Notes: generated from the sequence alone by a model not told the origin. A DNA stretch of 64,000 bases from Ilyomonas sp965214235 (GCA_965214235.1 CBDCBH010000002.1:1178001-1242000); one strand, 5' to 3'. Shown: positions 43,861-52,335, counted from the first letter of the stretch. A program made the numbers and translations.

Positions 43861-44582
43861 TAAAACATTTTTACAGTTGCATTATTATCGTCCCAACCCA
43901 ATTTATATTTCATTTCGCGCTGTATCCAATATTCCGCTTCAGGAAAAATATGAAAGGAATTTATGGTTTTGATAGATCGCTCATAAGCCACTTCATCATT
44001 GCGAAATAATTCTTTTATAAATAAATACTTATCGTTAATGCCAATGGCTTTGCGCAGGTCGCGTATGGGCTCGTCCTGCAACTGAATTGATGTTTCTGTG
44101 GTTTGTTGTTTCAAAGTATCGTTAATGCTCCGCTCGTTAGTTTGTGCAGTATCGTTTAATTCATAAATTACTTTCGGCTGCTGCTGGGTAAGAGTAGGCA
44201 CCTGCTCCATTACATCATTGTAGTTTTCTTCTGCTAAAGTATTAATGGATGATGTTTGCACAGGTTCCAACACAACGGTTTGAGGAAGAATAATTTCCTC
44301 TTTTATTTGCTGCAAATTTTCATCTTCATCCTGTATGAAAGAAGTGCTGTATTCTATCTCCTTATCTTTTTTTTCTTCATTGCCATTGCTGCGAGGCGTT
44401 GTTATGTCAAAAGGTTTGTAAGGCATAATCACACTTACTTTACCAGCCGGAGCGGAAGATGTGTTATGGTTATTTTGCAGTTCAGTTATTAAAAGCAAAG
44501 CGGTGTTAAGCAAAGAAGATTCTTCTGCTTTATCATTGTATTGTTGTTGCAAGCGATTAATGAGAACACCTACTTTTTCCAT
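43833..44582 (-). CDS. conserved hypothetical cytoplasmic protein
   Basis: A 249-residue protein without signal peptide or membrane segment. The N-terminal helix (MEKVGVLINRLQQQYNDKAEESSLLNTALLLITELQ) is followed by a disordered middle rich in Glu, Gln and Thr (about 70-170), then a conserved-looking C-terminal helical domain (IRDLRKAIGINDKYLFIKELF, SFHIFPEAEYWIQREMKYKLGWDD) that resembles short conserved Bacteroidota proteins of unknown role. A -7 box on the minus strand (44610-44617) lies 28 bp before the start. Confidence 0.65.
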   Translation of the reverse strand: MEKVGVLINRLQQQYNDKAEESSLLNTALLLITELQNNHNTSSAPAGKVSVIMPYKPFDITTPRSNGNEEKKDKEIEYSTSFIQDEDENLQQIKEEIILPQTVVLEPVQTSSINTLAEENYNDVMEQVPTLTQQQPKVIYELNDTAQTNERSINDTLKQQTTETSIQLQDEPIRDLRKAIGINDKYLFIKELFRNDEVAYERSIKTINSFHIFPEAEYWIQREMKYKLGWDDNNATVKMFYQLVRRRFA

Positions 44583-44609
44583 GCGTTACCTTATTTTTTA
44601 GGATTCGGA

Positions 44610-44617
44610 CAAAGCTA
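44610..44617 (-). promoter_or_regulatory. -7 box for the hypothetical protein gene opposite tdk
   Basis: The minus strand reads TAGCTTTG, an exact TAnnTTTG. The start codon at 44582 is 27 bp downstream, giving a leader of about 20 nt. Confidence 0.45.
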
Positions 44618-44657
44618 AGGTAATAAGGATTTTATTTGCAGTGATTCAATTGTAAAA

Positions 44658-45218
44658 ATGTTTACTGAACCTCATGTATATGGCAGGGGCTGGATTGAAG
44701 TAATCTGCGGCGGCATGTTCAGCGGCAAAACTGAAGAGCTGATTCGCAGGTTAAACCGCGTAAAAATTGCCAACCGCACTGCCGAAATTTTTAAACCTGC
44801 TTTGGATACGCGCTATCACACTTTGAATGTGGTAAGCCACAACACTACCGAAATAGGAAGCACGCCGGTTGATAATTCCCAAACCATTTTGTTGTTATCA
44901 AACGAAGTGGATGTAATCGGAATTGATGAGGCGCAATTTTTTGATGATGAACTTGTAAATGTGTGTGAAACCCTTGCCCGCAAAGGCGTTCGCGTTATTG
45001 TTGCAGGTTTGGATAAAGATTTTTCGGGAAAGCCTTTTGGGCCGATGCCGCAATTGCTTTCCATTGCTGATGATGTTACCAAATTGCATGCAATCTGCGT
45101 TGTGTGTGGCAACATCGCTTCTTACTCATATCGAATTACATCGCAGCAAAAACAAGTTGTGCTGGGCGAAAAAGATGTGTATGAGCCGCGTTGCCGCAAA
45201 TGTTACTATGAGTTGTAA
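44658..45218 (+). CDS. tdk: thymidine kinase
   Basis: A 186-residue type II (bacterial/cytosolic TK1-like) thymidine kinase that salvages thymidine. It shows P-loop GGMFSGKT (residues 18-25), DEAQFFDD (Walker B and catalytic Glu region), VAGLDKDFSGKPFGPM, and the structural zinc CVVCG...CRKCYYEL at the C-terminus. The lasso residue stretch YEPRCRKC is intact. The ATG at 44658 is the only fitting start. It is followed after 9 bp by the VapBC-like pair, whose promoter overlaps the tdk stop. Confidence 0.94.
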   Translation: MFTEPHVYGRGWIEVICGGMFSGKTEELIRRLNRVKIANRTAEIFKPALDTRYHTLNVVSHNTTEIGSTPVDNSQTILLLSNEVDVIGIDEAQFFDDELVNVCETLARKGVRVIVAGLDKDFSGKPFGPMPQLLSIADDVTKLHAICVVCGNIASYSYRITSQQKQVVLGEKDVYEPRCRKCYYEL

Positions 45219-45223
45219 TTTTG
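45216..45223 (+). promoter_or_regulatory. -7 box 4 bp before the VapB-like ATG
   Basis: TAATTTTG (overlapping the tdk stop codon) matches TAnnTTTG and ends 4 bp before ATG 45228. A TTG at 45191-45193 lies 22 bp upstream, within the reported 17-23 bp spacing. Predicted transcription is leaderless or nearly so. Confidence 0.45.
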
Positions 45224-45227
45224 AAGT

Positions 45228-45446
45228 ATGGAAGCGATAAAAAAAATAATTGAACATTCAACGCATGAAGTTGTAATTGAATTGCCCGAAAGTTATCAGC
45301 ATAAAAAATTAGAGATAACCGTTGTGCCTATCGAAGAAGATAGAGAAACAAAAAAGAAGTATGATTTTTCTGATCTGTATGGCAGATTGAATTGGAAAGG
45401 CGATGCTGTTGCCGAACAAAGAAAACTAAGAGATGAGTGGGACTAA
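45228..45446 (+). CDS. VapB-like antitoxin
   Basis: A 72-residue protein. It starts with a beta-strand segment (HEVVIELPESYQHKKLEITVVPIEE) and ends in a helical toxin-binding tail (YGRLNWKGDAVAEQRKLRDEWD). The LPESYQHKKLEITVVPI pattern matches small DUF2281-neighbour/VapB-like antitoxins found before PIN toxins. It overlaps the PIN-domain gene by 14 bp, the usual arrangement of type II toxin-antitoxin operons. Both parts are intact here, unlike the pair at 31.5 kb. Confidence 0.75.
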   Translation: MEAIKKIIEHSTHEVVIELPESYQHKKLEITVVPIEEDRETKKKYDFSDLYGRLNWKGDAVAEQRKLRDEWD

Positions 45447-45813
45447 TTATGTTTTAGATACCAATGCGATTATTGCTTTATTAAATGGAAATAAAGCGAT
45501 TGAAAATGCCATCAGTGATGCAAATTGGCTGGGCGTATCTGTAATTAATATTGTTGAGTTTTTATCTTTTGATTATCTTACTTTGAACGACAAAATTGTA
45601 TTTGAAATTTTCTTGCAAAGAGTGTTTGTAATTAATCTGTCTTTTGAAGACAGTATTGATATAATTAATACCGCTGCTACTTTTCGTATTTCACATAAAC
45701 TCAAACTACCCGATGCCATCATCGCAGCTTCGGCGATGTTGAATGATGCAGTATTAATAACAAACGATAAACAATTTTCTACAATTCCCAACCTGCAAAT
45801 CCTCTCTTTCTGA
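45433..45813 (+). CDS. PIN-domain ribonuclease toxin, VapC-like
   Basis: A 126-residue PIN domain. The four acidic residues that bind Mg2+ are in place: Asp9 (YVLDTNAI), Glu42 (IVEFLS), Asp94 (KLPDAIIAA) and Asp112 (LITNDKQF). VapC toxins cleave tRNA or rRNA when freed from the antitoxin. The pair is inserted between tdk and the cytochrome c genes, and the VapC stop codon overlaps the probable start of ccmB. Confidence 0.88.
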   Translation: MSGTNYVLDTNAIIALLNGNKAIENAISDANWLGVSVINIVEFLSFDYLTLNDKIVFEIFLQRVFVINLSFEDSIDIINTAATFRISHKLKLPDAIIAASAMLNDAVLITNDKQFSTIPNLQILSF

Positions 45814-46472
45814 CCAAACCATTTTCTCATATCATCACACTCATTAAAAAAGACATACTGCTTGAAATCCGCCAGCAGTACACCTTCTATGGAATTGCTT
45901 TGTATGTAATGGCAACCATTTTTGTTGTGTATTTAACACTGGATACACCGGAAGACAAAGTTTGGAACAGTTTGTTTTGGGTGATACAATTGTTTGTTTG
46001 CGTAAATGCTGTTGCCAAAAGTTTTTTAGGCGAAAACAAAAACCGGCTGGTTTATTTTTACTCCATTGCAGGCGCTTCACAATTCATTATATCCAAGCTA
46101 ATTTTTAATGCCATTTTAATGATTGTGATGACCATATTAAGCCTTTTTGTTTTTGTTCTTTTTTTAGGCAATCCCTTGGTTCATGTTTGGCAGTTTGCAG
46201 GCATCAGTTGTTTGGGCGGCGTTGGCTTAGGGCTAACGTTTACATTTCTTGCAGCCATCGCTGCTAAGGCACAGCAGCAAGCTGCTTTAATGGCAATTAT
46301 GGGTTTTCCTATCATCACACCGCAATTACTTTTATTAAACAAAGTAGCCGGCATTGCATTTTCATCTATTGTTCAATCAAACCTTTTGCAGATGACTTTG
46401 TTGCTCTTTGCTTTTGATGTATTGATTGTAATACTTGCTATCATCTTGTTTCCGTTTTTATGGAAAGATTAA
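45810..46472 (+). CDS. ccmB: heme exporter/cytochrome c maturation permease CcmB, start uncertain
   Basis: The frame carries six membrane segments (YGIALYVMATIFVVYL, LFWVIQLFVCVNAVAKSFLGE, FIISKLIFNAILMIVMTILSLFVFVLFLGN, GVGLGLTFTFLAAIA and others) as in CcmB, the membrane subunit of the heme ABC exporter. No ATG precedes the first of them: TTG 45900 would begin inside TM1, whereas in-frame codons LTKPFSHIITLIKKDILLEIRQQYTF upstream look conserved. CTG at 45810, overlapping the VapC stop (CTGA), is my best start; ATT 45843 is another. The gene gives about 220 residues from 45810. Confidence 0.7.
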   Translation: MTKPFSHIITLIKKDILLEIRQQYTFYGIALYVMATIFVVYLTLDTPEDKVWNSLFWVIQLFVCVNAVAKSFLGENKNRLVYFYSIAGASQFIISKLIFNAILMIVMTILSLFVFVLFLGNPLVHVWQFAGISCLGGVGLGLTFTFLAAIAAKAQQQAALMAIMGFPIITPQLLLLNKVAGIAFSSIVQSNLLQMTLLLFAFDVLIVILAIILFPFLWKD

Positions 46473-46523
46473 TGATAAGGTTAAATTACAACTATCTATC
46501 GTTATAACTAAAACTAACAACTG

Positions 46524-46551
46524 TTTGTATAAGGTGTTTGCTATACATTTG
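46524..46551 (+). promoter_or_regulatory. promoter for ccmC/ccsA
   Basis: TTTG (46524-46527), 16 bp, TACATTTG (46544-46551), close to the Bacteroidetes -33/-7 pattern, with the start codon 43 bp downstream. It suggests ccmC is transcribed separately from ccmB. Confidence 0.5.
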
Positions 46552-46594
46552 CAGCCGCAAAATCATTTTTATATCCATTACGTTTTTGCAGTAA

Positions 46595-47290
46595 ATGTTT
46601 TTTATGCTTCGAAAGACCTGGTGGAAAATTGCATCGTTTGTATTGCTTCTTTATACCTGCACCGTAGGTTTTTTTGTAAAGATTCCTTACCTCGATGACA
46701 GAATGCAGCAAAGCATCCGCAACCTGTTTTTTCATGTGCCCATGTGGATGGCGATGATGGTGTTTTTTATTGTTTCGGTTGTATATGCCATTAAAAATTT
46801 ACGCACGCAAAATCCTGTTTTCGATTTTTATTCGGTTGAATATGCACGTACCGGCGCAGTGTACGGCACATTAGGTTTTATAACCGGAATGGTGTGGGCA
46901 AATTACCAGTGGGGCGCACCTTTAAGCGGCGATCCAAAACAAATTTATACCGTCATCGGCATTCTTATTTACTATGCTTATTTTATACTGCGCGGCTCAA
47001 TGATTGATGAAGACAAACGCAGCAAAGTAAGTTCGGTTTATAACATTTTCGCATTTGCAATGACGATACCGTTGTTTTTTATTTTACCCAGATTAAAAGA
47101 ATCGTTGCATCCCGGCGGACAAGGTGCAGAAGGCAATCCAGGCTTGAATCCTAAAGATTTAGATGCCAATATGCGGCTGGTATTTTATCCTGCTATTTTT
47201 GGCTGGACGTTGTTGGGAGTTTGGATAACAACACTTCGTATCCGTTATAGGGTGTGGAGTGAAAATGTATTGAATTATGAACAAGCTTAA
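46595..47290 (+). CDS. ccmC: cytochrome c biogenesis protein CcmC/CcsA
   Basis: A 231-residue protein with six membrane helices. Conserved His-containing FFHVPMWMAMMVFF and the periplasmic loop WANYQWGAPLSGDPKQIYTVIG place it in the heme-handling CcmC/CcsA family. The tryptophan-rich WGxxWxWD signature is weaker than in proteobacteria (WGAPLSGDPK), as far as can be read. KESLHPGG holds the second histidine. It forms the heme-delivery step for cytochrome c maturation with CcmB and the small CcmD, whose ATG overlaps its end by 14 bp. Confidence 0.87.
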   Translation: MFFMLRKTWWKIASFVLLLYTCTVGFFVKIPYLDDRMQQSIRNLFFHVPMWMAMMVFFIVSVVYAIKNLRTQNPVFDFYSVEYARTGAVYGTLGFITGMVWANYQWGAPLSGDPKQIYTVIGILIYYAYFILRGSMIDEDKRSKVSSVYNIFAFAMTIPLFFILPRLKESLHPGGQGAEGNPGLNPKDLDANMRLVFYPAIFGWTLLGVWITTLRIRYRVWSENVLNYEQA

Positions 47291-47507
47291 ACATTTGTTT
47301 TTACTCTTATTTTCCAACCTTTTTGCCTTGCTTGCAATAGCGCAAGGCGGCATAAAAAAGAGCGAAGACTCTACCGATTTTATGCGTAGCAACGGTAAAA
47401 TATTTGTAGTGGTTGCCGTGATAATTATCATTTTGCTTGGTCTCTTTTTATATCTCTACAATCTTGATAAAAAAATATCCGCTCTTGAAAAACGAAACGA
47501 GCCATAA
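47277..47507 (+). CDS. CcmD family small membrane protein
   Basis: A 76-residue protein: N-terminal signal-like helix (HLFLLLFSNLFALLAIAQG), a linker with RSNGKIFVVVAVIIIILLGLFLYLYNLDKKISALEKR (second helix and a basic tail). This matches the Bacteroidota CcmD family, which in proteobacteria holds the heme chaperone CcmE to CcmC. Its start codon overlaps ccmC by 14 bp. Confidence 0.78.
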   Translation: MNKLKHLFLLLFSNLFALLAIAQGGIKKSEDSTDFMRSNGKIFVVVAVIIIILLGLFLYLYNLDKKISALEKRNEP

Positions 47508-47577
47508 TCAAATTTGCAATAAATAAAAACCTACTTATCAAACTCTATTTTCTAACGTTTTATAAAACCCATTTTCG

Positions 47578-48993
47578 ATGCCACAGCCATATAGCTTTTT
47601 CGACAACGTAAATAAAAGTTTCACTAAAGCCGCTTCTTTTACCAAGTGGGAACCGGGCTTGCTGGAGCAAATTAAACAGTGCAACGCCGTGTATCAAATG
47701 CGATTTCCTATTCGCAGAGACAACGGTAAAATTGAAGTGATTGAAGCCTATCGCGTGCAGCATTCGCACCACAAAACGCCATGCAAAGGCGGTATTCGTT
47801 TCAGCAATGAAGTGAACCAGGATGAAGTGATGGCGCTTGCTGCATTGATGACATATAAATGCGCCATTGTAAATGTGCCGTTTGGCGGCGGCAAAGGCGG
47901 CATTAAAATAGACCCGAAAAAATACAGTGAATTTGAATTGCAAAAAATAACCCGTCGCTATACAACAGAGTTAGTAAAGAAAAATTTTATCGGTCCTGGC
48001 ACCGATGTTCCTGCGCCCGATTATGGTACGGGAGAACGCGAGATGGCGTGGATATTAGATACCTACACAACGCTGCATCCGGGCGAGGTTGAAGCGATGG
48101 GTTGTGTAACCGGCAAGCCGGTTACACAAGGTGGTGTGCGCGGTCGTAAAGAAGCTACCGGATTGGGTGTTTTTTTTGGTATCCGTGAAGTGTGCGACAT
48201 GCCCGACATTATGGAGCGTTTGGGCATGACAACCGGCATTGAAGGCAAGCGTGTAGTGGTGCAAGGGCTAGGAAACGTAGGTTATCATACGGCGAAGTTT
48301 TTCCGGGAAAACGGAGCAAAAGTAATTGCCATTGCAGAGGTTGAAGGAGCTATTTGTAATGAAGGCGGACTAAATGAAGAAGATGTGTTTCAATACCGCA
48401 AAAAGAATGGTTCAATATTCAATTATCCGGATGCTGCCAACATTGTAAAAGGCAGCGATGCTTTGGAAATGGATTGCGATATTTTAATTCCTGCCGCATT
48501 AGAAAATGTAATTACCGCCGAGAATGCGACCCGCATAAAAGCGAAGCTAATTGGCGAAGCTGCCAACGGACCCACATCGCCGGAAGCTGATATGATTTTG
48601 GCAGAAAAAGGAACGATTGTTATTCCTGATATGTACTTAAATGCGGGCGGCGTAACCGTTTCTTATTTTGAATGGCTGAAAAATTTAAGCCATGTGCGGT
48701 ATGGCAGAATGGAAAAGCGTTTTACCGAAAATATGAACAAGCATATTTTAGGACAAATTGAAAACTTAACCGGTAAAGAAGTAAGCGAAAGTGAAAAGAA
48801 ATTTATTGAACATGGCGCTTCGGAAGAAGATCTTGTTCATAGCGGACTTGAAGAAACAATGGTAGAAGCTACGCACGAAATTATGAACTGCTGGCGTAGC
48901 AATCCTAACATACCCGATATGCGCACTGCTGCCTTTGTAGTTGCCATCAATAAAGTGGGGACTTCGTATGCAGAGTTAGGCATCTTTCCATAA
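47578..48993 (+). CDS. gdhA: glutamate dehydrogenase (Glu/Leu/Phe/Val family)
   Basis: A 471-residue enzyme joining ammonium and 2-oxoglutarate to glutamate, or the reverse. N-terminal ligand sites: KGGIRFSNEVN, PFGGGKGGIKIDP with the catalytic Lys, and GTDVPAPDYGTGEREM with the catalytic Asp. The Rossmann fold follows with VVVQGLGNVG. It ends NVDPDIPDMRTAAFVVAINKV-like (here NIPDMRTAAFVVAINKVGTSYAELGIFP). The proximity to leucine synthesis is not an operon. A strong terminator follows. Coenzyme preference cannot be told reliably. Confidence 0.94.
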   Translation: MPQPYSFFDNVNKSFTKAASFTKWEPGLLEQIKQCNAVYQMRFPIRRDNGKIEVIEAYRVQHSHHKTPCKGGIRFSNEVNQDEVMALAALMTYKCAIVNVPFGGGKGGIKIDPKKYSEFELQKITRRYTTELVKKNFIGPGTDVPAPDYGTGEREMAWILDTYTTLHPGEVEAMGCVTGKPVTQGGVRGRKEATGLGVFFGIREVCDMPDIMERLGMTTGIEGKRVVVQGLGNVGYHTAKFFRENGAKVIAIAEVEGAICNEGGLNEEDVFQYRKKNGSIFNYPDAANIVKGSDALEMDCDILIPAALENVITAENATRIKAKLIGEAANGPTSPEADMILAEKGTIVIPDMYLNAGGVTVSYFEWLKNLSHVRYGRMEKRFTENMNKHILGQIENLTGKEVSESEKKFIEHGASEEDLVHSGLEETMVEATHEIMNCWRSNPNIPDMRTAAFVVAINKVGTSYAELGIFP

Positions 48994-49017
48994 TCGCTTT
49001 GTAAAATCACAGTAAAT

Positions 49018-49054
49018 AAAAATGCTTTCCAAAAAAAGGGAAAGCATTTTTTTT
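49018..49054. terminator. bidirectional terminator between gdhA and DUF3276
   Basis: AAAAATGCTTTCC, an A-rich loop and GGAAAGCATTTTT form a 13-bp stem with a T-run on the plus strand and an A/T-run on the minus side, 25 bp past gdhA and 24 bp from the DUF3276 stop. Confidence 0.88.
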
Positions 49055-49077
49055 ATAAAATGAAGTAAATACAAACG

Positions 49078-49494
49078 TTACCATTTATCAACTTCATCTG
49101 CATCGGAAGCAACAGTGGCGGCAGATGTTACAGGTATTTGCACCTCATCAGCAACATGTATTGTATTTACGCCATCTACTACATCGTCAGAAGCAGATTC
49201 GGGATATTCGTGGTTAAAGGCATCGAAATCAAAGTTGGGCATCAACTCGGTTTTTACATAATCAACCGATTCATTCAACGCTTTTACAAACTTGTTAAAG
49301 TCTTCTTTGTAAAGAAAAATTTTGTGCCTGTCATACCCGTCGTCATTAAAACGCTTGCGGCTTTCGGTGATGGTGAGGTAGTAATCGTTGCCGCGGGTGG
49401 CTCTTACATCAAAAAAATAAGTTCTTCTTTTTCCTGCTCTGATGCGTTTGCTATAAACGCTTTCCATTTTCTTGTCGTTGTTTTCGTAAGCCAC
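49078..49494 (-). CDS. PUR-alpha-like DUF3276 protein
   Basis: A 138-residue nucleic-acid-binding protein. After MAYENNDKKMESVYSKRIRAGKRRTYFFDVRATRGNDYYLTITESRKRF comes HKIFLYKEDFNKFVKALNESVDYVK, the PUR-repeat fold found in Bacteroidota DUF3276 members that bind single-stranded DNA or RNA. The C-terminus is acidic. It is probably monocistronic, with an exact -7 box at 49530-49537. Confidence 0.9.
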   Translation of the reverse strand: MAYENNDKKMESVYSKRIRAGKRRTYFFDVRATRGNDYYLTITESRKRFNDDGYDRHKIFLYKEDFNKFVKALNESVDYVKTELMPNFDFDAFNHEYPESASDDVVDGVNTIHVADEVQIPVTSAATVASDADEVDKW

Positions 49495-49529
49495 AAATTT
49501 CGTTTTTGGTTTTATTAAGTTTTGTGTTA

Positions 49530-49537
49530 CAAATATA
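49530..49537 (-). promoter_or_regulatory. -7 box for DUF3276
   Basis: The minus strand reads TATATTTG (TAnnTTTG), 35 bp before ATG 49494. The -33 region reads TTTCGG, a weak variant. Confidence 0.5.
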
Positions 49538-49571
49538 GTATTGTTTTTATACTGCCGAAATTTTGGCGGTT

Positions 49572-51434
49572 TTATTTCAATTGTATTTCAGCTGATGCGT
49601 TTTGATTGCTGATTTGAAGTTGATACAACTCGGCATATTCGCCATTTAATTTCATGAGTTGTTCGTGCGTACCGCGTTCTTTAATCTCGCCTTCTTCCAA
49701 AACGATAATCTGATCAAAATGAAACTGGGTTAAAATTCTATGCGAAATAATAATCGCCGTTTTGTTTTGCAGGTATTGTTGAAGATTATTGGTTATATCA
49801 TGTTCTGTTTTAGAATCAACAGCACTTAAACAATCATCAAATATCATTATATTGGCTCCTTTCATTAAAGCACGTGCAATGGAAATGCGTTGTTTTTGAC
49901 CACCGCTTAACGTTACGCCACGCTCTCCTACCATTGTTTCATAACCTTGTGGCAAACCCACAATTTCGTTGTGGATGCTGGCATATTTCGCCACTTTTTC
50001 TATCTGCTGTTTGTTGTGCGTATCGTTGCCGGGCAAACCAAAACTAATGTTGTGGCTTATGTTATCGCTCAACAAAAAAACATCCTGCGGCACGTAGCTT
50101 ATATTTTCGCGCAAATATTTTAAAGAGATATTTTTTATGTTTTCGCCATTCAATAAAATTTCTCCTTTATCAACATCATAAGCGCGAAGTAACAGTTGCG
50201 CAATTGTTGATTTTCCGCTGCCGGTTCTTCCCATAATCATTACCTTTTCACCTTGCCGGATTGATACATTCAATTGATGCAATGCGCGAATACCTGTGTG
50301 CGGATAGGTGAAGGAAACATCAGTAAAAACAACATCGCCGTTCATTGCAGGCTGCTTTGCGGTTTGTGGCGAAACGATGGATGGTTCGGCTTTTAAAAAT
50401 TCGTTGATGCGTTTTTGCGAAGCCGATGCACGTTGTATCATGCTTGCCGTCCAGCCGATAGCGCTCACCGGAAACGTAAGTTTATTAATGTACAAAACAA
50501 ACTCTACAATAGTGCCCGGCGCAGCGCCATGCAATACCTGCAAGGCGCCAACTAAAATGGTAATGAGTGTGCTTAAGCCAATCATCAACGTCATGCTGGG
50601 AAAATAAACGGCTTCCAGTTTGGATAAACTCACTGCATTTTTTCTGTATTCTTCACTGTTCTTTTTAAAAAAACCCATCATGTTTTTTTCCTGAACGAAT
50701 GATTTGATAACGCGAATGCCCGAATACGACTCCTGTGCGTTGGTTGTTAAATCGGAAAGAGATGCCTGCACTTTTTCACTCTTTTTATGAATGATAGTGT
50801 TTACAACATAAATAGTGATGGCAAGCAATGGCAGTGGCGATAATGCAAGCCACGTTAAATGCGCATCTTGCTTAAACATATAAAACACACAAAAAATAAT
50901 AGTGGCGGCAAGATTGATAAAATACATAATTGCGGGACCCGCATACATTCGTACACGACTTACATCTTCAGCAATGCGGTTCATTAAATCGCCGGTACTG
51001 TGCGTTTTAAAAAAATCGGTGTTTAATTTTTGATAATGCTGGTAAATTTCATTCTTCTGATCGTACTCGATGTGGCGGCTCATCACAATAATAGTTTGCC
51101 GCATGAGGAACATAAAAAAGCCGCGCAGCAACGCCATAACCAATAAAACAACACCTGCTAAAATAATAACACGTGAGTAAGAAAAATTGGCTGCATTAAC
51201 CCAACTGATAAACCCTTGCACAATAAAATTATAATTGGCTGAATGGTTGTATTGAACCGAAGTGTGAGCGCTTTGATTTGTTTTGATTGCCTGCTGCACC
51301 ATGTTGATAATATAACCCGAAAGTTGCGGGCTAAGAATATCGAAGAAGTTGGATAACACAACAAAAGCAATTCCCCACAACAAGCGCGACCTGTATTTCC
51401 AGAAATATTTATTAAGTGCCGAAAGATGCTTCAA
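49572..51434 (-). CDS. ABC transporter, fused permease and ATPase (exporter type)
   Basis: A 620-residue half-exporter. The TTG at 51434 gives MKHLSALNKYFWKYRSRLLWGI, the usual start of these proteins; the frame extends to TTG 51455, but the -7 box at 51453-51460 would overlap it. Six membrane helices (about 20-330) precede the ATPase domain with Walker A GRTGSGKST, signature LSGGQ and Walker B MIFDDCLSAVD, with a switch His in SHRIL. The residue after the Walker B Asp is Asp, not the usual catalytic Glu, as in YheI-like half transporters. Substrate unknown. Confidence 0.88.
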   Translation of the reverse strand: MKHLSALNKYFWKYRSRLLWGIAFVVLSNFFDILSPQLSGYIINMVQQAIKTNQSAHTSVQYNHSANYNFIVQGFISWVNAANFSYSRVIILAGVVLLVMALLRGFFMFLMRQTIIVMSRHIEYDQKNEIYQHYQKLNTDFFKTHSTGDLMNRIAEDVSRVRMYAGPAIMYFINLAATIIFCVFYMFKQDAHLTWLALSPLPLLAITIYVVNTIIHKKSEKVQASLSDLTTNAQESYSGIRVIKSFVQEKNMMGFFKKNSEEYRKNAVSLSKLEAVYFPSMTLMIGLSTLITILVGALQVLHGAAPGTIVEFVLYINKLTFPVSAIGWTASMIQRASASQKRINEFLKAEPSIVSPQTAKQPAMNGDVVFTDVSFTYPHTGIRALHQLNVSIRQGEKVMIMGRTGSGKSTIAQLLLRAYDVDKGEILLNGENIKNISLKYLRENISYVPQDVFLLSDNISHNISFGLPGNDTHNKQQIEKVAKYASIHNEIVGLPQGYETMVGERGVTLSGGQKQRISIARALMKGANIMIFDDCLSAVDSKTEHDITNNLQQYLQNKTAIIISHRILTQFHFDQIIVLEEGEIKERGTHEQLMKLNGEYAELYQLQISNQNASAEIQLK

Positions 51435-51452
51435 AAGAAAACCAATTTTAAA

Positions 51453-51460
51453 CAAAGGTA
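51453..51460 (-). promoter_or_regulatory. -7 box for the ABC exporter
   Basis: The minus strand reads TACCTTTG, an exact TAnnTTTG. It helps choose TTG 51434 as the start codon, because the more upstream TTG lies inside this box. Confidence 0.4.
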
Positions 51461-51775
51461 AACAGGGATTAATGATTGTAGGGTTGTGATTTGGGAAAGA
51501 ACCCGACTAAATGAAAAAGAAGATTTGTTTTAAAAAGACGAATATCTTGAAGTTAATAAAAGGCGGTTTATGAATGCAAAAGAAATGTTCCTTTTAATTT
51601 CCATTCCTGTCAATATCATTTTGATGATTTTTGCTGTATCTACATTTATCAATAAAAGAAAACAGGGGAAGCTTACGCGCCCTGAATTTGTTTTAAAAAT
51701 GAATAATAGCTGTGCTTGTACCAATTATCGGTTTTATCAGCAGCAGACTTTCTTACAACAGATTTTCTTTTACAC

Positions 51776-51809
51776 CAAAAAAAATTCCGAACCATTATGA
51801 TTCGGAATT
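51776..51809 (-). terminator. rho-independent terminator after rpsP
   Basis: On the minus strand AATTCCGAA, a 9-nt loop and TTCGGAATT form a perfect 9-bp stem followed by a T-run. It lies 23 bp past the rpsP stop (51832). Confidence 0.88.
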
Positions 51810-51831
51810 AAAAATTTCTTTGCAAAAATTG

Positions 51832-52284
51832 TTATGCTTCTACATTTCCGCTTGCGGCAGAATTGTTTGGCTCTACCCTCTTTACAGCAGGCGATTGCTT
51901 GCGGGCACGCTGGTTTTTGCGGTGATCGTCAGAGCGTTTGCGCAAGAGGTTTTCATGTTCCTCATGCCATGCCTGAAATTTTACCATCGCCTGGGTTTCA
52001 TCAAACAAACCTAACTTAACACCACGCAACAGGTGCTTTAAATACAGCACACCTTTGAAAGATAAAATACGGCGAACCGTATCTGTTGGCTGGGCACCTT
52101 TGTGCAGCCACTCCAAAGCTTTCTGACGGTCTAACTGAATGGTTGCAGGAACTGTTAGCGGGTTGTAAGTTCCGATTTTTTGAATGAACTTACCATCGCG
52201 GGGTGCACGGGCATCAGCCACTACAATAAAGTAGAAAGGGCGTTTTTTGCTACCGTGTCTCTGTAGTCTTAATTTGACTGCCAT
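51832..52284 (-). CDS. rpsP: 30S ribosomal protein S16
   Basis: A 150-residue protein. The first 85 or so residues are the S16 fold (MAVKLRLQRHGSKKRPFYFIVVADARAPRDGKFIQKIGTYNP), and a roughly 65-residue charged tail (LLRKRSDDHRKNQRARKQSP) follows, a common extension in Bacteroidota S16. Single gene in this context: no trmD or rplS neighbours. A -7 box (52336-52343) lies upstream and a strong terminator follows. Confidence 0.96.
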   Translation of the reverse strand: MAVKLRLQRHGSKKRPFYFIVVADARAPRDGKFIQKIGTYNPLTVPATIQLDRQKALEWLHKGAQPTDTVRRILSFKGVLYLKHLLRGVKLGLFDETQAMVKFQAWHEEHENLLRKRSDDHRKNQRARKQSPAVKRVEPNNSAASGNVEA

Positions 52285-52335
52285 AATTAAATAGAAATTT
52301 AAAGGCTAAAAGAATAAGGTTTTCTTTCCAAACTA

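Noticed and set aside
51570..51800. 76-residue frame with one hydrophobic helix between the ABC exporter and rpsP
   Set aside because: Ends inside the rpsP terminator stem, has no start signal, and its second half is unlike a protein.
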